Positions 19,391 to 31,400 of a stretch of 64,000 bases of DNA are shown here, one piece after another. The notes below the pieces were generated by a model. The model did not search any database and was not told the origin of the DNA. It worked only from the letters and a program-made list of their open reading frames with translations. The stretch lies in assembly GCF_020520425.1 (NCBI RefSeq), contig NC_079491.1, forward strand, positions 20,637,449 through 20,701,448, read 5' to 3'. The stretch comes from Spinacia oleracea. Its lineage: Eukaryota; Streptophyta; Magnoliopsida; Caryophyllales; Amaranthaceae. Position 1 is the first letter of the stretch. Each line of letters opens with the position of its first letter. The translations under genes and the position numbers were made by a program.

Positions 19391-22158
19391 TGTAATCCCC
19401 CGTAATTTTATTATATTTTAATTATATACTTTAACGTATATTTAATATATTTAAATGTAAATTTACGAATTTTAGAAATGAATATGTAATTGAAATATAA
19501 TTATGTTATTACATTTTGAATATTTTAAATGATTTACGAAATCAAATGTATTTTTGAATTTTACGTTGAAACGAATTCGGATTTTGAAATCACGTTCTAT
19601 TGGAATTAGAAAGCAAATCCTAAATACTATTCCTAGCCCAATTGGGCAAAGCCCAAACCAACAAAACCCATATGACCATACTCCTTTCTCTTTTCTAATT
19701 CATGTAAAACAAAAATAAAACCCTATTCTATTTCTCCTTCCTCATTCACGTGAAACATCAACAAAAAAAAAAAGAAACAAAGCTCTTCATCCTCTCGACA
19801 CAGCAGCCCCAGCAACCACCTCCTCGCCGCGGCTCCTCCCTCGACGCCGGTGAGTCCTTCTCCCTCTCATTCGATCTCTCCTCCCCTTGTTCTTTCTTTC
19901 TTTTCTTTTCGTTCCTTTTCCCTCTGTTTTCGTAGCTTAGCCTTGTCAATTTCGCAGCACCACCGCGCCCAGCCACCGTCGCCGTGAATTTCTGCCGCGC
20001 CCAGCCACCGTCGCCGGTGAACACCCCTGCCGCGAGCCACCGCCGTCCAGCCCTTCTCTCTCTCCTTAATCCTTGGTTATTTCTTAAACCCTAAGTAACT
20101 AATTATTTTAAATTAAAGCTTGTTAATTTAGATTATGTTCTTAAATTAAATTTGTAATTTTTATGGTAAATATGATTTTCAGATTTGATGTTGAGATTAA
20201 AAAACGAATTAATTTTCAGTTTTGATTAATTAAATATTGAGTTAGGGTTTATTCATGATGTATTAGTTTGAATTAAGTTTCTTGAATTAAAGTTAGAAGT
20301 TTTGTGATTTAAGTTATAAATTTCAGATTTTTGCAAATTATATAATAAAGTTATTAATTTTCAGATTATCAAATTACTTTGAAATATTAATTTGGATTGT
20401 TTAAAGTACGAAATTCAAGGTTTTTATGAGTTTTAATCATGATAGGTTGAGTATGGATTATTGAATTGGTTGTTTTGAGATACTAGGAACGTAGATTGAC
20501 CTTGGTGAAGCTTTTCAAATGAATTAATGTTGCTGAAAATTTAGAGTACGATGTTTGCAAAGTTTTCAACGAATTTCAATCACTGGTTCAATAACTATGA
20601 TGCTAGGAAATCAAATGTTTAAGTTTTGATATTGGGGAGAGCTCTAAATATGTTTAGGATGCATTTAGAATGCTTTATTATGGTTACCAATGATTAGAAA
20701 TTGATTGGTATTACTCGTTGGTTGTTTTAGGCGGAGAATTCTCTTTAGGCGACTTTTGAAAGTGTTAAGGTGGCCTATCAGTTTGTTTACACAAGGTACG
20801 TACATACCTGTGTGCTTGGAATGTGTGCTAATTGATGAAACCATGTTGAATCTTGTTGTTGAACTTGGTTATGTTGATATTATTGTTGAACTTGGTGATG
20901 TTGATATTATGGACGAACTGGGTTATATTGAATGTGCATGTTTAATACTGTTGGACAAACTTATTGAACTTATTTTGCACTATAAGAACTGTAACATGTT
21001 AGTATGGATGTTTGATACAAACATGTTGGTTGGGAACACTAGATTATTCTATATGATTGGGTTGGATCAATTGGTTGTTGTTCCCTTTCTATCTTTTCAC
21101 TACTTTATAAGGGCGGAGGACCTTGTTTAGTAAGTTGAAACTTTATGCCCATATACAGGGTTGCTCATGGTTAAAGGAAAGGTTGGTTAAGTTGGAATGA
21201 GTCTTGATTGATGCTTTTATGATCACTTACTTAATTCCAAGATAAAAACAGTTGTGAACAAATGTAAATTGTCTGTCTTATGTAATGGTTGAGTCATAAC
21301 GGAATCTCAATTTGTAAATCATGTAAAGTGAAACTGAATAGCAATAGCTTTAGACTGTGCACGTCTGAAGTGACGGACAAACAGGAGTTGGGGTTCATGG
21401 TGGTAGCCCATGGCCTTTTCTGGGACCGGATTGATCACCGTGTCCTATTTTTATTTAAACGTTCCTCGATATCGCAGGTCACTGAGGTTACGGAGTCGCG
21501 CCCGTACCTCGTCTTCCTTAGTGAAGACTTCTGGATGGTCAACTCGGTCCATTGTCTATTTCAACTAAAATAATATTATGGTTATTAAGCCTAGCTTAGT
21601 CTAGTCAAGTATAATCGTCAAATTATTATGTTTTGTCTGTCCTTACTTATATTTATTAGTATCATGTTAGGGTTGTTGGTTTGATAGTATCATGCTAGGA
21701 TTGTTGTTGTTTTAGTATGTAGTACTCAGCTTTGCTGATTACGTGCTTTGTTTGTGTGTGTTGATCATGGCTATGCCTTATTGATCCTGTGATGACCCAT
21801 CTTTGGTGAGCAGTCTCTAAGGATCAATAAGCGTTGCCCATCTACAGGTTTGAAGATGATGCATCATTGGGATCGGGATTAGAGAGCTTGTAGTTCTATT
21901 CGTTTAATTAAGTGATTTAATTTGTTAACTTGGATTTGAAATTTGTCGTACTATTCGTATTTCCTTAATTCAGTTAATTGGTTTGGACCTAATATGTAAT
22001 AGATTATTTACGAACCTAAAAGTTAGTTTTATGTTTTCCGCTGCAAAATTCTGAATAAGCCGTAACGTTTTCACACGGGCGATAATACTTTGATAATTCC
22101 CTACAGTTATATTTAAAAAGAGGTTATTTTAGAAAATGGGAATTGTTGGGGTGTTACA
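19391..22158 (+). mobile_element. Solo LTR, copy 1 of a 2.8-kb LTR family
   Basis: The sequence begins tgtaatcccccgtaa and ends ggggtgttaca (TG...CA), with an exact 5-bp target-site duplication, tgata, at 19386-19390 and 22159-22163. No internal retroelement coding is present, so it is a solo LTR left by recombination between two LTRs. The same sequence recurs inverted at 49661-52504 and truncated at 54016-55865. Inside are a CT-rich, GC-rich leader-like block (19790-20060) and the conserved block gcggagaattctct (20732). A donor-like acaag/gtacgtac lies at 20795 and an acceptor-like ctacag/gtttg at 21847. The ends resemble those of the chromovirus at 35738, suggesting a related Ty3-gypsy family. 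Open frames inside it are not genes. Confidence 0.85.
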
Positions 22159-22254
22159 TGATACCTATTATGTTATCCAATATTTTCTCCATACATAACC
22201 ATTTATAGAAAACGATAGAAAAATAAAATAAAATAAAATAAAATAAAGTATATA

Positions 22255-22510
22255 CTACCTCCGTTCCTTAATGTTCTTTACGCTTACTATTTGCACGGAC
22301 TCCAATGCAATATTTAACGACTTATATATCCATTTCCGTATGTGAAAAAATTATAAAAACTTGATATTTTGAAAATACATAATGAGATCAATCTAACAAG
22401 ATCTTACATGATAACATTTTGATGTATATAACAGTGAGAATTTACGGTCAAAGTTTTCACACTTTGGACACATATTCCAAAGCGTAAAGAACATTAAGGA
22501 ACGGAGGTAG
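22255..22510. mobile_element. Stowaway-type (Tc1/mariner) MITE, 256 bp
   Basis: Perfect terminal inverted repeats of at least 30 bp start ctacctccgttccttaatg and are flanked by TA on both sides (22253-22254 and 22511-22512). CTCCCTCCG/CTACCTCCG termini with a TA duplication are the hallmark of Stowaway. There is no coding capacity, and the perfect repeats indicate a recent insertion. Confidence 0.9.
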
Positions 22511-23949
22511 TATATTTTAGGAAAAAAGTTTTTGGCAGGGAAAAATTGCACTAGGAAGTGACATGTGTAATTCATGGTGTCTATTTTAGTATAAGGTAAT
22601 AGATATATTTATATTAATGGCGTAAATTTCTTAATTTAAACATACTACTAAGTACTAAATTAACATGCTTTGAATATACTCAATACATCAAGATAAATGA
22701 CTAAAAGAATTATATCGAATATACTTCAATATCACAATATTCACAACCATATGACAATGATTTGTTTAAAACATGAATGAAAGTATTTAAACATTTTTTA
22801 TCATTTCATTTTGTAATTCCTGAATCTTTTAAATGAGAAACAATTTCAATAATTTTTTTGTTTAATTTTTATATTATTTTTTCTTTTCTTTTATTTGATC
22901 AAATTGGGTAATATCTTTTTGCATTGTAATCCACTGAATAGTTAAACTTGTACTATAAATTCAATTATTATAATATTGTCAGTGTTTAAAATTTGTGTCA
23001 CATATATAACAAATACGGATATGTATATATAACAAATACTCTTGATTTAACATATTTTACAAGGTTATCTCAAACATATTTTAGGCTTCATGTTACTAAC
23101 AAAATGAGGCACCTGACACTATGTTTTTTTTATGAATGGCTAGCCTATACTTTATTTTTAAATTCAAAAATATTTTTTTTCCTGCACCTAGAACACTCAC
23201 CCAATAATAATATAGATTCGATGCTGGTGAGCGGGTATAAGGATAACATGTACTCACCTTATGGGGCGAGTTTAAATTTGCACTTAGAACACTCACCCAA
23301 TCTTAATTATGAATTATCACTTTGTAATATTTTATCAATATTAGTATAGCTGATACAATTAATTTTAATAATAAAGTTATGTCAATATATTCAAAAGTTA
23401 GGTAAAGGAAAAGTGACTTATTCACCGAATATATGGATGTTAGGTTGTCAGTGGGCTCAATCTTTTGGGAGATCCCCCGCGCATCCTCTCCATGTGGGCG
23501 GAAATGAAGGAAAATTTAATTTGGTAGGTGATGGGGTTAACAATGTATTTGCCGCAGCCCGCAGGTAACCTGGCGAGAATGGATTTTAGATAGGACCTGC
23601 GCGCATCGCTTATCTTTCATTTAATTGATTATGAACATGTCTACATTATTTTTACTACTAACGTACATATTATAATCTTTTTTTATTTACTAAATTAATC
23701 GAATCAGGCAACTGAACTATCGAAGACGCCAGGACATAGTTTTACAATTCAAAACTTTTCTACAAAAAAAAGAAAGTTGAATCTAGGGGTGAGTTTACAC
23801 AGTGGGTGATGGAGCGTGGATGAATTTTATTTTGTACTCGGCCTCTCGAGACGGGGAATGGGAGGGGTGGGTAAGAGTTAAGTGATCAAATAATGAGGTA
23901 AATACAACGATTATTAAGTGAGTATGACTACCGAAAGGAAGGGTGAATG
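22511..23949. other. Intergenic; AT-rich
   Basis: No gene recognised. A short phrase, gaacactcacccaat, occurs twice (about 23192 and 23287). Around 23470-23600 the DNA is less AT-rich but has no coding signature. Confidence 0.35.
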
Positions 23950-24192
23950 AGATAACTTTATGTTTGACAGGGGTGATGATTGGGGATGAAAATAATTTAG
24001 TCCATGTACCATTATTTGGTTTAAATTTTTAAAAATAAACAAGACACTGAAAGGGGCAATAACAATTTATTCGTCATTTTTTTTAATTAAGAGAATATCT
24101 ATAAGCACTATTTTAATGATAATAGTCTACCAGATTTTCATATAAATTTATATTTAGATTATAAACCGTGCATCGCACGGGTACTATACTAG
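23950..24192 (+). mobile_element. Helitron 3' end
   Basis: A hairpin, ccgtgc-atc-gcacgg at 24166-24180, is followed 8 nt later by CTAG at 24189-24192 and then T. This is the canonical Helitron 3' structure (hairpin, then CTRR, inserted between A and T). About 240 bp upstream of it aligns with the degraded copy at 4540-4806. The 5' terminus was not identified. Confidence 0.65.
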
Positions 24193-24594
24193 TGTTTTAT
24201 CTAATACAAATGAATGTTTAAGGCGTTAGTATGTTCATTGGTTATTTGATCAATAACCTAAATTTACTATAAGTTCAAACACGTCATTGTCATTGTCTTA
24301 TATTCCAAACGAACGTGACTATTAATTCAAAATGTAAAGATTAAAAAGAAATAAAGTACAGAGAAACCAAAAAAAAAAAGTTTAAGTTTTTATTTGGAGG
24401 GAACAATTTTCTATGAACTGCATCTGGGATAGCGGTTTCCTTTAAAAACATAACCGCCATAACCGGAAAAAAAAAATTTACTTTTCTTTCTCCCTTGCTG
24501 ACATGGACGGTATGGTGAGAATTAACTTAGAAAGTAACGTATATTGAAAATTATTAGATCTTTATGCAATATTGAAGGAAATCGCTTTAATTTT

Positions 24595-25038
24595 CTATGG
24601 TGAGGGAGGAAGGTTAGGTAAACAACAACACATGCCCTTACGACAGATTCCTCCACCAAGGCAGCCAGTGCATTTCGCGTCGCAGGCATCCTGAAAACAT
24701 CCGGCTGAACCCTAAACCCTGAAAACATCCGCCATCGGCAAACAAGCAGCAGGACAGTTATCACTCATTATTGTATAGTTCTTCAGTGGAGAAATTTCCC
24801 TACTATTACCACCTGCACGTTTAAATATATTTTCGAGATTAATAAAGATATATTTGACCTATAGTATTTCTAAATAAATTAATATGGAGTAACAATAACA
24901 AACGATAAACATATATAATACGTAGTCGTATTATAATACTACATATGGAAAGTAAAAGTGTCAATTGCACTCACCGCAGGACATACAAACCAACACTAGC
25001 ACCAAAAGGAAGGGCACAAAAGCTGACTTTCCGGCCAT
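24595..25038 (-). CDS. Small secreted cysteine-rich peptide, two exons (57 aa)
   Basis: Exon 1 (25038-24975) begins ATGGCCGGAAAG and encodes a signal peptide: a short basic start and the hydrophobic run AFVPFLLVLVLVCMSC. It ends at TGCG/GTGAGT, a consensus donor. Exon 2 (24704-24595) starts after gggttcag and restores the frame in phase 1. It encodes a short mature region with cysteine pattern C-x4-C-x3-C-x2-C-x5-C-x4-CCC (DACDAKCTGCLGGGICRKG in the middle) and ends LPNLPPSP, then TAG. Intron length is 270 nt. A TATA box lies 67-74 nt above the ATG. Eight mature cysteines and a signal peptide are typical of apoplastic antimicrobial or signalling peptides, but the spacing matches no class I know. 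A nearer acceptor (ttttcag at about 24690) gives the wrong frame with this donor. The alternative is a pseudogene, though no disruption is seen. Confidence 0.6.
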
Positions 25039-25104
25039 GTTTAAATTTATATCACTAATTGGTTAATTGAGAGGGTAATGAAATTGCAAACCACTTTAGC
25101 CCCT

Positions 25105-25112
25105 TATTTATA
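25105..25112 (-). promoter_or_regulatory. TATA box of the cysteine-rich peptide gene
   Basis: Reads TATAAATA on the minus strand, 67-74 nt upstream of the start codon at 25038. This leaves room for a short 5' leader of about 40 nt. Confidence 0.5.
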
Positions 25113-26130
25113 CTTGGACAATGAATACGTAGTATAAGACTCGGAATTATTTTCAAATAAATATTTATTTTAGGACCCAAATCAGGTTTTAATATCCTAG
25201 ATGTATAATATTTATTATTTCCTTTCAAAATTGCCTTCAATTGGGTAATTTATGGAAATCGTGATTGATGTCGACTTCACTTTATATGCTCCCAAAAAGT
25301 GAAATGGGAAAAATATTTGAACTCAAAGGGAGTAATTAAGAGTTCACATACATAATGTCGATCGTCCACACATGCAACTTTTTTTGGCCAATAACCAAAA
25401 TTATCTTAATATAATGTTTATGCATGCGAATATGCGATGAAGGTTTGAGGATTTATGTGAACAATAATATTCCTAACAAAATTTAAATCATGCGGTCTTA
25501 CAAAAATATTATGCATGTAGAATTATTATATTCATAGTGTTTATGCGTGCTTTGTAAAGATGGTTGTGGGCCAGCTCGCCCGAAGCCTGACCCGGCACGG
25601 GCACGAAGTCGTTGGTCGTGGGCCTTAATATTTTGGAAAAAACACGACACGACTCGACCCGACACGATAAAACACGTTAAATTTAGTAAAATTAGCCACG
25701 TGTATATGAAGATTACATGGAGCAAACAACCAATGAGTAGAGCGTCACGTGTCACGTATACTTTCTTAGAGACGCCTTTTAATATATCAAACATGCATGC
25801 ATGGTTGGCATAGGTTTGAACCCTTGACCTTACCAAACTATTAAATGTTTCATGTTATCATTGCAAAAAAAAAAAAATATAAATAAATGTGAATGTTGTT
25901 AACGTAGTGGCCCAAAAACTAGTACGTAACTAATAAAGAGTCAATTTAAGAAATACTACTCCGTAATTGAGTAGATTATGTTTATGGAGCAAATAAAAAA
26001 GTGGCCGTTTCGGGAGGAAAAATCGTTAAAGTAGTTGTTAATGCTACAATTACTTGTTGTGGTCCTTGCAACTCTCACAGAAGATTGTTTATAATTTTCT
26101 ATGAGATTGCATTCAATATACATTATTGCA
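25113..26130. other. Intergenic; includes a GC-rich repeat remnant
   Basis: At 25565-25690 the sequence is rich in variations of cacgac/cgggcacgac/acccgacacg, a repeat type common in plant intergenic DNA. The segment from 25700 ends in a poly-A run at 25865. No gene was recognised. Confidence 0.35.
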
Positions 26131-27618
26131 TTATCTCCCCGAAGTGAACACAGTATCAGTAGTAGAATCTGGCTTGGTGTTTCCTAGTAGCGAGCAATGG
26201 AGGTTCGTATCGACTGACCAATCAGTTCCCCTGAAACCATCACATTCATAATTCAACAAATTAAAACCATTGGATTGCCTTGCCTTTAAAATATCATACA
26301 AATTTCAATTTGCAGCTGAAATATTCAGCTTCAGAAAATGCAAATCATGCCTCTAATGCAAAATACTAGTCACATTGTGCGATTAAACAATTTGTTTTGA
26401 TTTGATCATAAGGCTAACAATTGAATTTATGCAGGAGATTAAACAATTTAATAACTTACCTTGATTCAATATCAGGGCTCCGATTAGTCTTAACCACGTT
26501 TCCATTATAAAGATAACTTGGGGAAGAGCTAGCAGTATCCAAGAAATATAGCAAAATTGCCATGGAACAACTACAAGTAAACATAGCAATAGCGCCGAAG
26601 ATCCACAGCAGAAGAGGGAAAGCGAAGTAGAATGCTCTCAATCCCAAAGACCAAAACAGGCATCCACGATTCAACTGTTGTGAGACATACTCAATAAACT
26701 CTTCTCTCCCCTCGTCAGATGATTCCGGTACATTAAGCAAGAAACTGATATGTGCATAGTATCTGGTAGTCTGCATATTGCAGAAGAATGCTACAAGGAA
26801 GCATATCAGAACTGATAAGTATTTGGTTGTGTGTATGGTATAGATTTCATTACTTGAGCTGCTCACAATAGCACTGATCAGGGAACTCAGAGTTATTGCT
26901 ATTGTCGCCAATAGTGTGGACGCCATTAAGTTGTTCCGTATTGTTTGTACAGCCAGAACACCATTTTTTGCTGGATCCTATTCACAAACATCATCTCAGG
27001 TCACAGTATATATAATTACCATACTAAAGCGAGCAATAAAAACTTGCAATAGTATCTGGACTACATCACCAATTCTGTTGGAGTTGACTAACATATGAAT
27101 AGTTTAATGTGTTTTCCAACTAAACACTTTTACAGACAGATGAGTATGCATTACTTTTTTCGAGCATTAGTCCCCAATAAACTCGTGCATTACACGGGTT
27201 CTAAACTAATTAAATAAAACCATTTCAGAACTCTCTTAACAGTTGTTCTCAAATATAGTCGATCTAACATTGAGTTTGAACTCGAAACATGATCTGCAGA
27301 AGCCAAATCATAGCAAGCTATAGGGAGTACAAATTCAGAAATCAGGTCAGATAACAGTATTGATCAAAATTCGAAGCTGAATCCATAAATTGTTAAGTAA
27401 ATGAGATCAAATAATCCAACAAAGAAGAGAAGGGGACTAACCCTCATCATATGGAGAACCCATTGGTGGCGGCTAACAGCATTCAGGCCGATAACAGTTG
27501 TTGTAGGACGACGAATAATGGTGAAGAGAAGCCATAAATGGTATATTCCAAGCACTATAAGTCCTAAAGGAACTAATACATAATCCCTGTACTTTTCTTC
27601 AAATATTTTTGAATTCAT
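26131..27618 (-). CDS. DUF599-family multi-pass membrane protein, gene B (three exons)
   Basis: Exons: 27618-27442 (59 codons from MNSKIFEEKYRDYVLVPLGL), 26977-26460 and 26230-26131. All introns are GT-AG and phases agree, giving 264 aa. Exon 2 (DPAKNGVLAVQTIRNN onward) is nearly the same as in gene A, with the shared blocks EEFIEYVSQQLNRG and FWSLGLRAFYF and several hydrophobic segments. Exon 3 encodes a hydrophilic tail (GTDWSVDTNLHCSLLG...) ending at TAA. A and B share intron positions, the ggtttcag acceptor and 3' flanking sequence, so they are tandem duplicates, later separated by about 15 kb of insertions. Without the last splice, translation would stop at 26456. Function of the family is unknown. 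Intron 1 carries a Helitron-like end near 27209. Confidence 0.85.
27184..27209 (+). mobile_element. Helitron-like 3' end in intron 1 of DUF599 gene B
   Basis: A short stem, cgtg-catta-cacg at 27184-27196, is followed by ggttctaaa and CTAA (27206-27209), then T. It fits the hairpin plus CTRR rule but the stem is only 4 bp, so it is weakly supported. Confidence 0.3.
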
Positions 27619-28431
27619 TATGAATTCTTTTTCCTTTCTAAAATAAATCTAACAGTAGAATTTGGTAGTGATTTTGTGCAAATTGGTGCTTGGGAAATGT
27701 TTTTTAATGGTGCAGTTTTTTGGACATGGTCCTCAATTGGCTTTTTGCTACTGCAAATAGACAAGATTCAGTACTCAATTATGCAATCACAAGATGACAA
27801 GTTCCCACTTATACTTTATCAACAATGATATGAAAAATATAGGTAAAAAAGATTCCGAATATTGTAAAGTTAATTTAGAAGACGACATGAGGATAATGCT
27901 ATTGGTAAGAGATGCTGATGGATGTCAAAAGCTCTAAGTTTGTGTTGACCAAATTCATCAAACAAAAATAAAAATCTCTCCAATGGCATCCACGTATGTA
28001 CTCTTGAAAACTACGAGTGATTCTTTTTCGGGATTAATAAACAAAGTAGACACGATGTTAACAACTAGGTGCACTATCTTAGATTTTTCCACTTTCGTGG
28101 TTTGTACATGAATTCACCAAGTTTGTCAACACTTGTTATATTAATATCACCCATGTCATACACTTGAACCAAGTACGTTGTTTAATAAGTAAATTAAGCT
28201 TCAACTAAGTCAAATGTGAAGTATTATTCAGTAGCGTGATTGAAATAAGGGTACGTAATATATTATATATACCGTGCAGTCGTGCACACAAGAAACATTG
28301 ATCGAGTCAAGGATGTGAGCTCAGAAGTTAACACTATTATATTACAGACAAGTACATGCTTGTATAAAATAAGCAGTAGACAGAAGAAGAATAAGGATGT
28401 GAGGTCCATTACTTGGTCTTTTTAAAATCAT
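27619..28431. other. Spacer between DUF599 genes B and C
   Basis: AT-rich with no coding region. It contains the 5' flank of gene B and the 3' flank of gene C. Confidence 0.4.
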
Positions 28432-31400
28432 TTATATGGCTGTAGCAGACTCTACGCAGTTGTAATCCCTGTCTTTCATGGACTCACAGTGAAGTTGTCG
28501 TGTAAAATCGTTGGTGGTGTCCAAGAAATAAAGCACAAATGATATCAAACAACAACAACCAAACATAGGGATAGGCCCAAAGATCCACAGATAAAGAGGG
28601 AAGGACAAGTAGAAGGCTCGTAAGCCAAGAGACCAGAAGAAGCTCCCTCTATTCAAGCTTCGTGCAGCATATTCCATGGCTTCTCTTTTGCATCGAGATG
28701 TAGGTAAGGTAGCCAAGAAGCTTACGTGAGTATAGTATCTAATGGACTGGACATTGCAGAGAAAAGCTACAAGGAAGCAAAGGATGAGGGCGAAATACTT
28801 GACAGCTGAGATGATCTCACTTTTGTTACCGAATACTAGTTTTGAGGATGCATTTGTGACGGTTGAAGTATTGCTCACAAATACACCGATGATTGAGCTC
28901 AGTGTAATGGCTGTGGTCGCCAGAAGGGTGGACGCCATCATGTTGTTACGAAGAGTTTGAACTATCAAGACACCGTTTTTCAGGGGATCCTGGAAGCATG
29001 TATAGTGTCAGTTCCCAGAGTCATATACAAAACAGTTCCTCATAGTATTTACTCAAGAATTTCCTCATCAAGAAATGCCCCCATCTCAAGATGTTGCAGT
29101 AACACTCACAGCTTTCTGTCAAGCTTCCAGTGCCTTAGCTAAATAAATGACAAGAAATTCAAAAGACAGTAAGTTTCTGAAGACAAATTATTGATAGTCT
29201 GCTAGTGTTGAAATTCTTAACCAATTATTGAACCAAACACAAGAAAGAACATGTAATCTCCCTGAACCGGCCATAAATGCAGCGATTCTCTTAGGCATAA
29301 CAAATTAATCACATGTTCAGATTCTTTTACCAAATTTCAAGACTCGATTAGTGAAATACCCTATAAATCTATGACTTGCTCGTGTTTCCTTTTTGGAGCA
29401 GTTGTTTAGCAGTATCACCTTTTGGTTCAGCCTTCTCCTTATCTTGTCTAGATTTTGGTAGAAAGAGGAATGAGTGCACAGCTCACACAGTCACTCCAGG
29501 TGTATTAAAGATTAGATAAAGGCATTTCAGCACTGCAGGAACCAGGATGAGTGCACCAGTGCTGCAATATAATGCAAACATCTTGAGAACTCTAAACTTC
29601 GATACTAGTATAGGAGTACTGAACCCCAGTAAAAGAAACACTTTCCAGGGAGAGTTTTGTAGCATTGTTTTTATCTAGCTTGAGAAACAACCCCGGGAGC
29701 TCTTTCCTCAGATTAATCATATAGGGAGTGAGCGAGTACTATCCTATACTACCTTACATAAAAGAGACATACAATACGTATACACCTGTTGTACACCATA
29801 TAGGAGCGAGATAGCTTTTAGGAAATTGGACCTAGTACTCTAGTAGTCTAATACATGCCTAAAAGTCATCTTTTTCTTACTATTAATTATACTCTTGTAC
29901 AGATATTTGGTTAGATAGTTCCTGCATTTTCCAGAAAACTATCAGTAGTAAGAACCTCCTTGTCAAGTGGTATCACTTGGCTTAAGAACACTCGTGTTAT
30001 GATCATTTTTTTTTTCTCACAATACTACTTATTGGACTCAGGAGCAAGTGTGAAGAATGATCAGGAGCAGCATATGAAAGCATCAAGTACAAAGATTTTT
30101 CACATTTGCCATTGAGTCGTCCATTGATCATAGAAAACAATACAAGAGCCAGAAATGGGCATCGACTTCCCCTCTTATCTACTGTCATTGCTACAAGGGA
30201 ATTCTTATCCAGCACACCTGACGTTTCCCCTTATCCCCTTCCCAGAGGTGTACCTAGCTAAACAAATAAGACACATCATGGGTTGTAAATTAAGTTGAAG
30301 CAATCATATTTGAATCTTTGTTGTTAATATTATCTATTGCCTTGAATAACTATGTAAGCAACGTATACAGGCAAGTTCAGCTACGTACTTGTCGTATTAA
30401 GTTACGTTAGGTTAGCCTTGAAAACATATATAAATATATATACTTCAGCAATGCTAAATTAAAGGTAGGCATCTATATTATCCCCAAATACTCTTGTTTT
30501 TAGCTTATGGTATCCAGCTTAACAATCTATCGTTGTTCTAAGACGCAAGACTTGTCAATGAATTAACACCTTTGTTTTTTCTGGTGCGATTGAGCCACGA
30601 AATGAATTAACATCTTCGTTGTAATGCCTTAGACTGGCGGAAATTAGTACTCTCTTCAACCCTTCGATTCAAAGCTATGTGTTATTTGACTTTTTCAAAG
30701 CAGAGTTGACAATGCAAGCTTTGCTTACGACCATAATACAATCTTAGAATATACTATACCTTAAATTGAATTACGGAGCACAACATAGAATCCATTCATT
30801 CATCTCGGAATATACTTCCAACATAATACACATAGGCGCCACGTAGGGTATGCGTCATCAAATTTTTTTTACTATCAATTTAATATTTTTACTATGAAAA
30901 TATGTAAATAAGGTATTCGAGATAAAAAAGGAAATAAATTAGAATATTGAGATTTCCCTACTTTTTTTTAAAACATGTATAATAGATTATGTAAGTTAAA
31001 TATTTTAGAGCATCAATTATAAGGCTAACTCTTATTTACCCCCTCTTAATCTCTCTCCTCCTCCACGTCATCACCATCTCTTATTAAGAGTTATCTACCA
31101 AATACCCAAGAAATAGGCCACCTCTTATACACTAACTCTTACATACAATTTCACATGTTTTCTCTTTTTTTTTTAAAGAAATATAAGTGAAAAGCATACA
31201 TAAAATACACCTCATACCCCCTCTTATTTCTAAGAGCTACCTCTTATTTAGAGGATGTCTCAATCAACCTCTAAATAAGAGGTAGCTAAGAGTTACCTTA
31301 ATTTTTTTAAGAGCTAGCTCTTAGACATTCTCTCTCCTTAAGAGGGGGCTAAGAGTAAGCTACAATTGATGCTCTTAGTTTCCAATTTAAATCATGACAC

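Noticed and set aside
20705-21130. 141-codon frame with ELGYVDI repeats
   Set aside because: It lies within solo LTR copy 1. The equivalent frame in copy 3 differs in length and sequence, so it is not a conserved gene.
22393-22575. 60-codon minus-strand frame
   Set aside because: It covers the right half of the Stowaway MITE and its flank.
25547-25813. Frames on both strands rich in Arg, Pro and Ala
   Set aside because: They arise from a GC-rich cgggcacgac-type repeat with no coding evidence.
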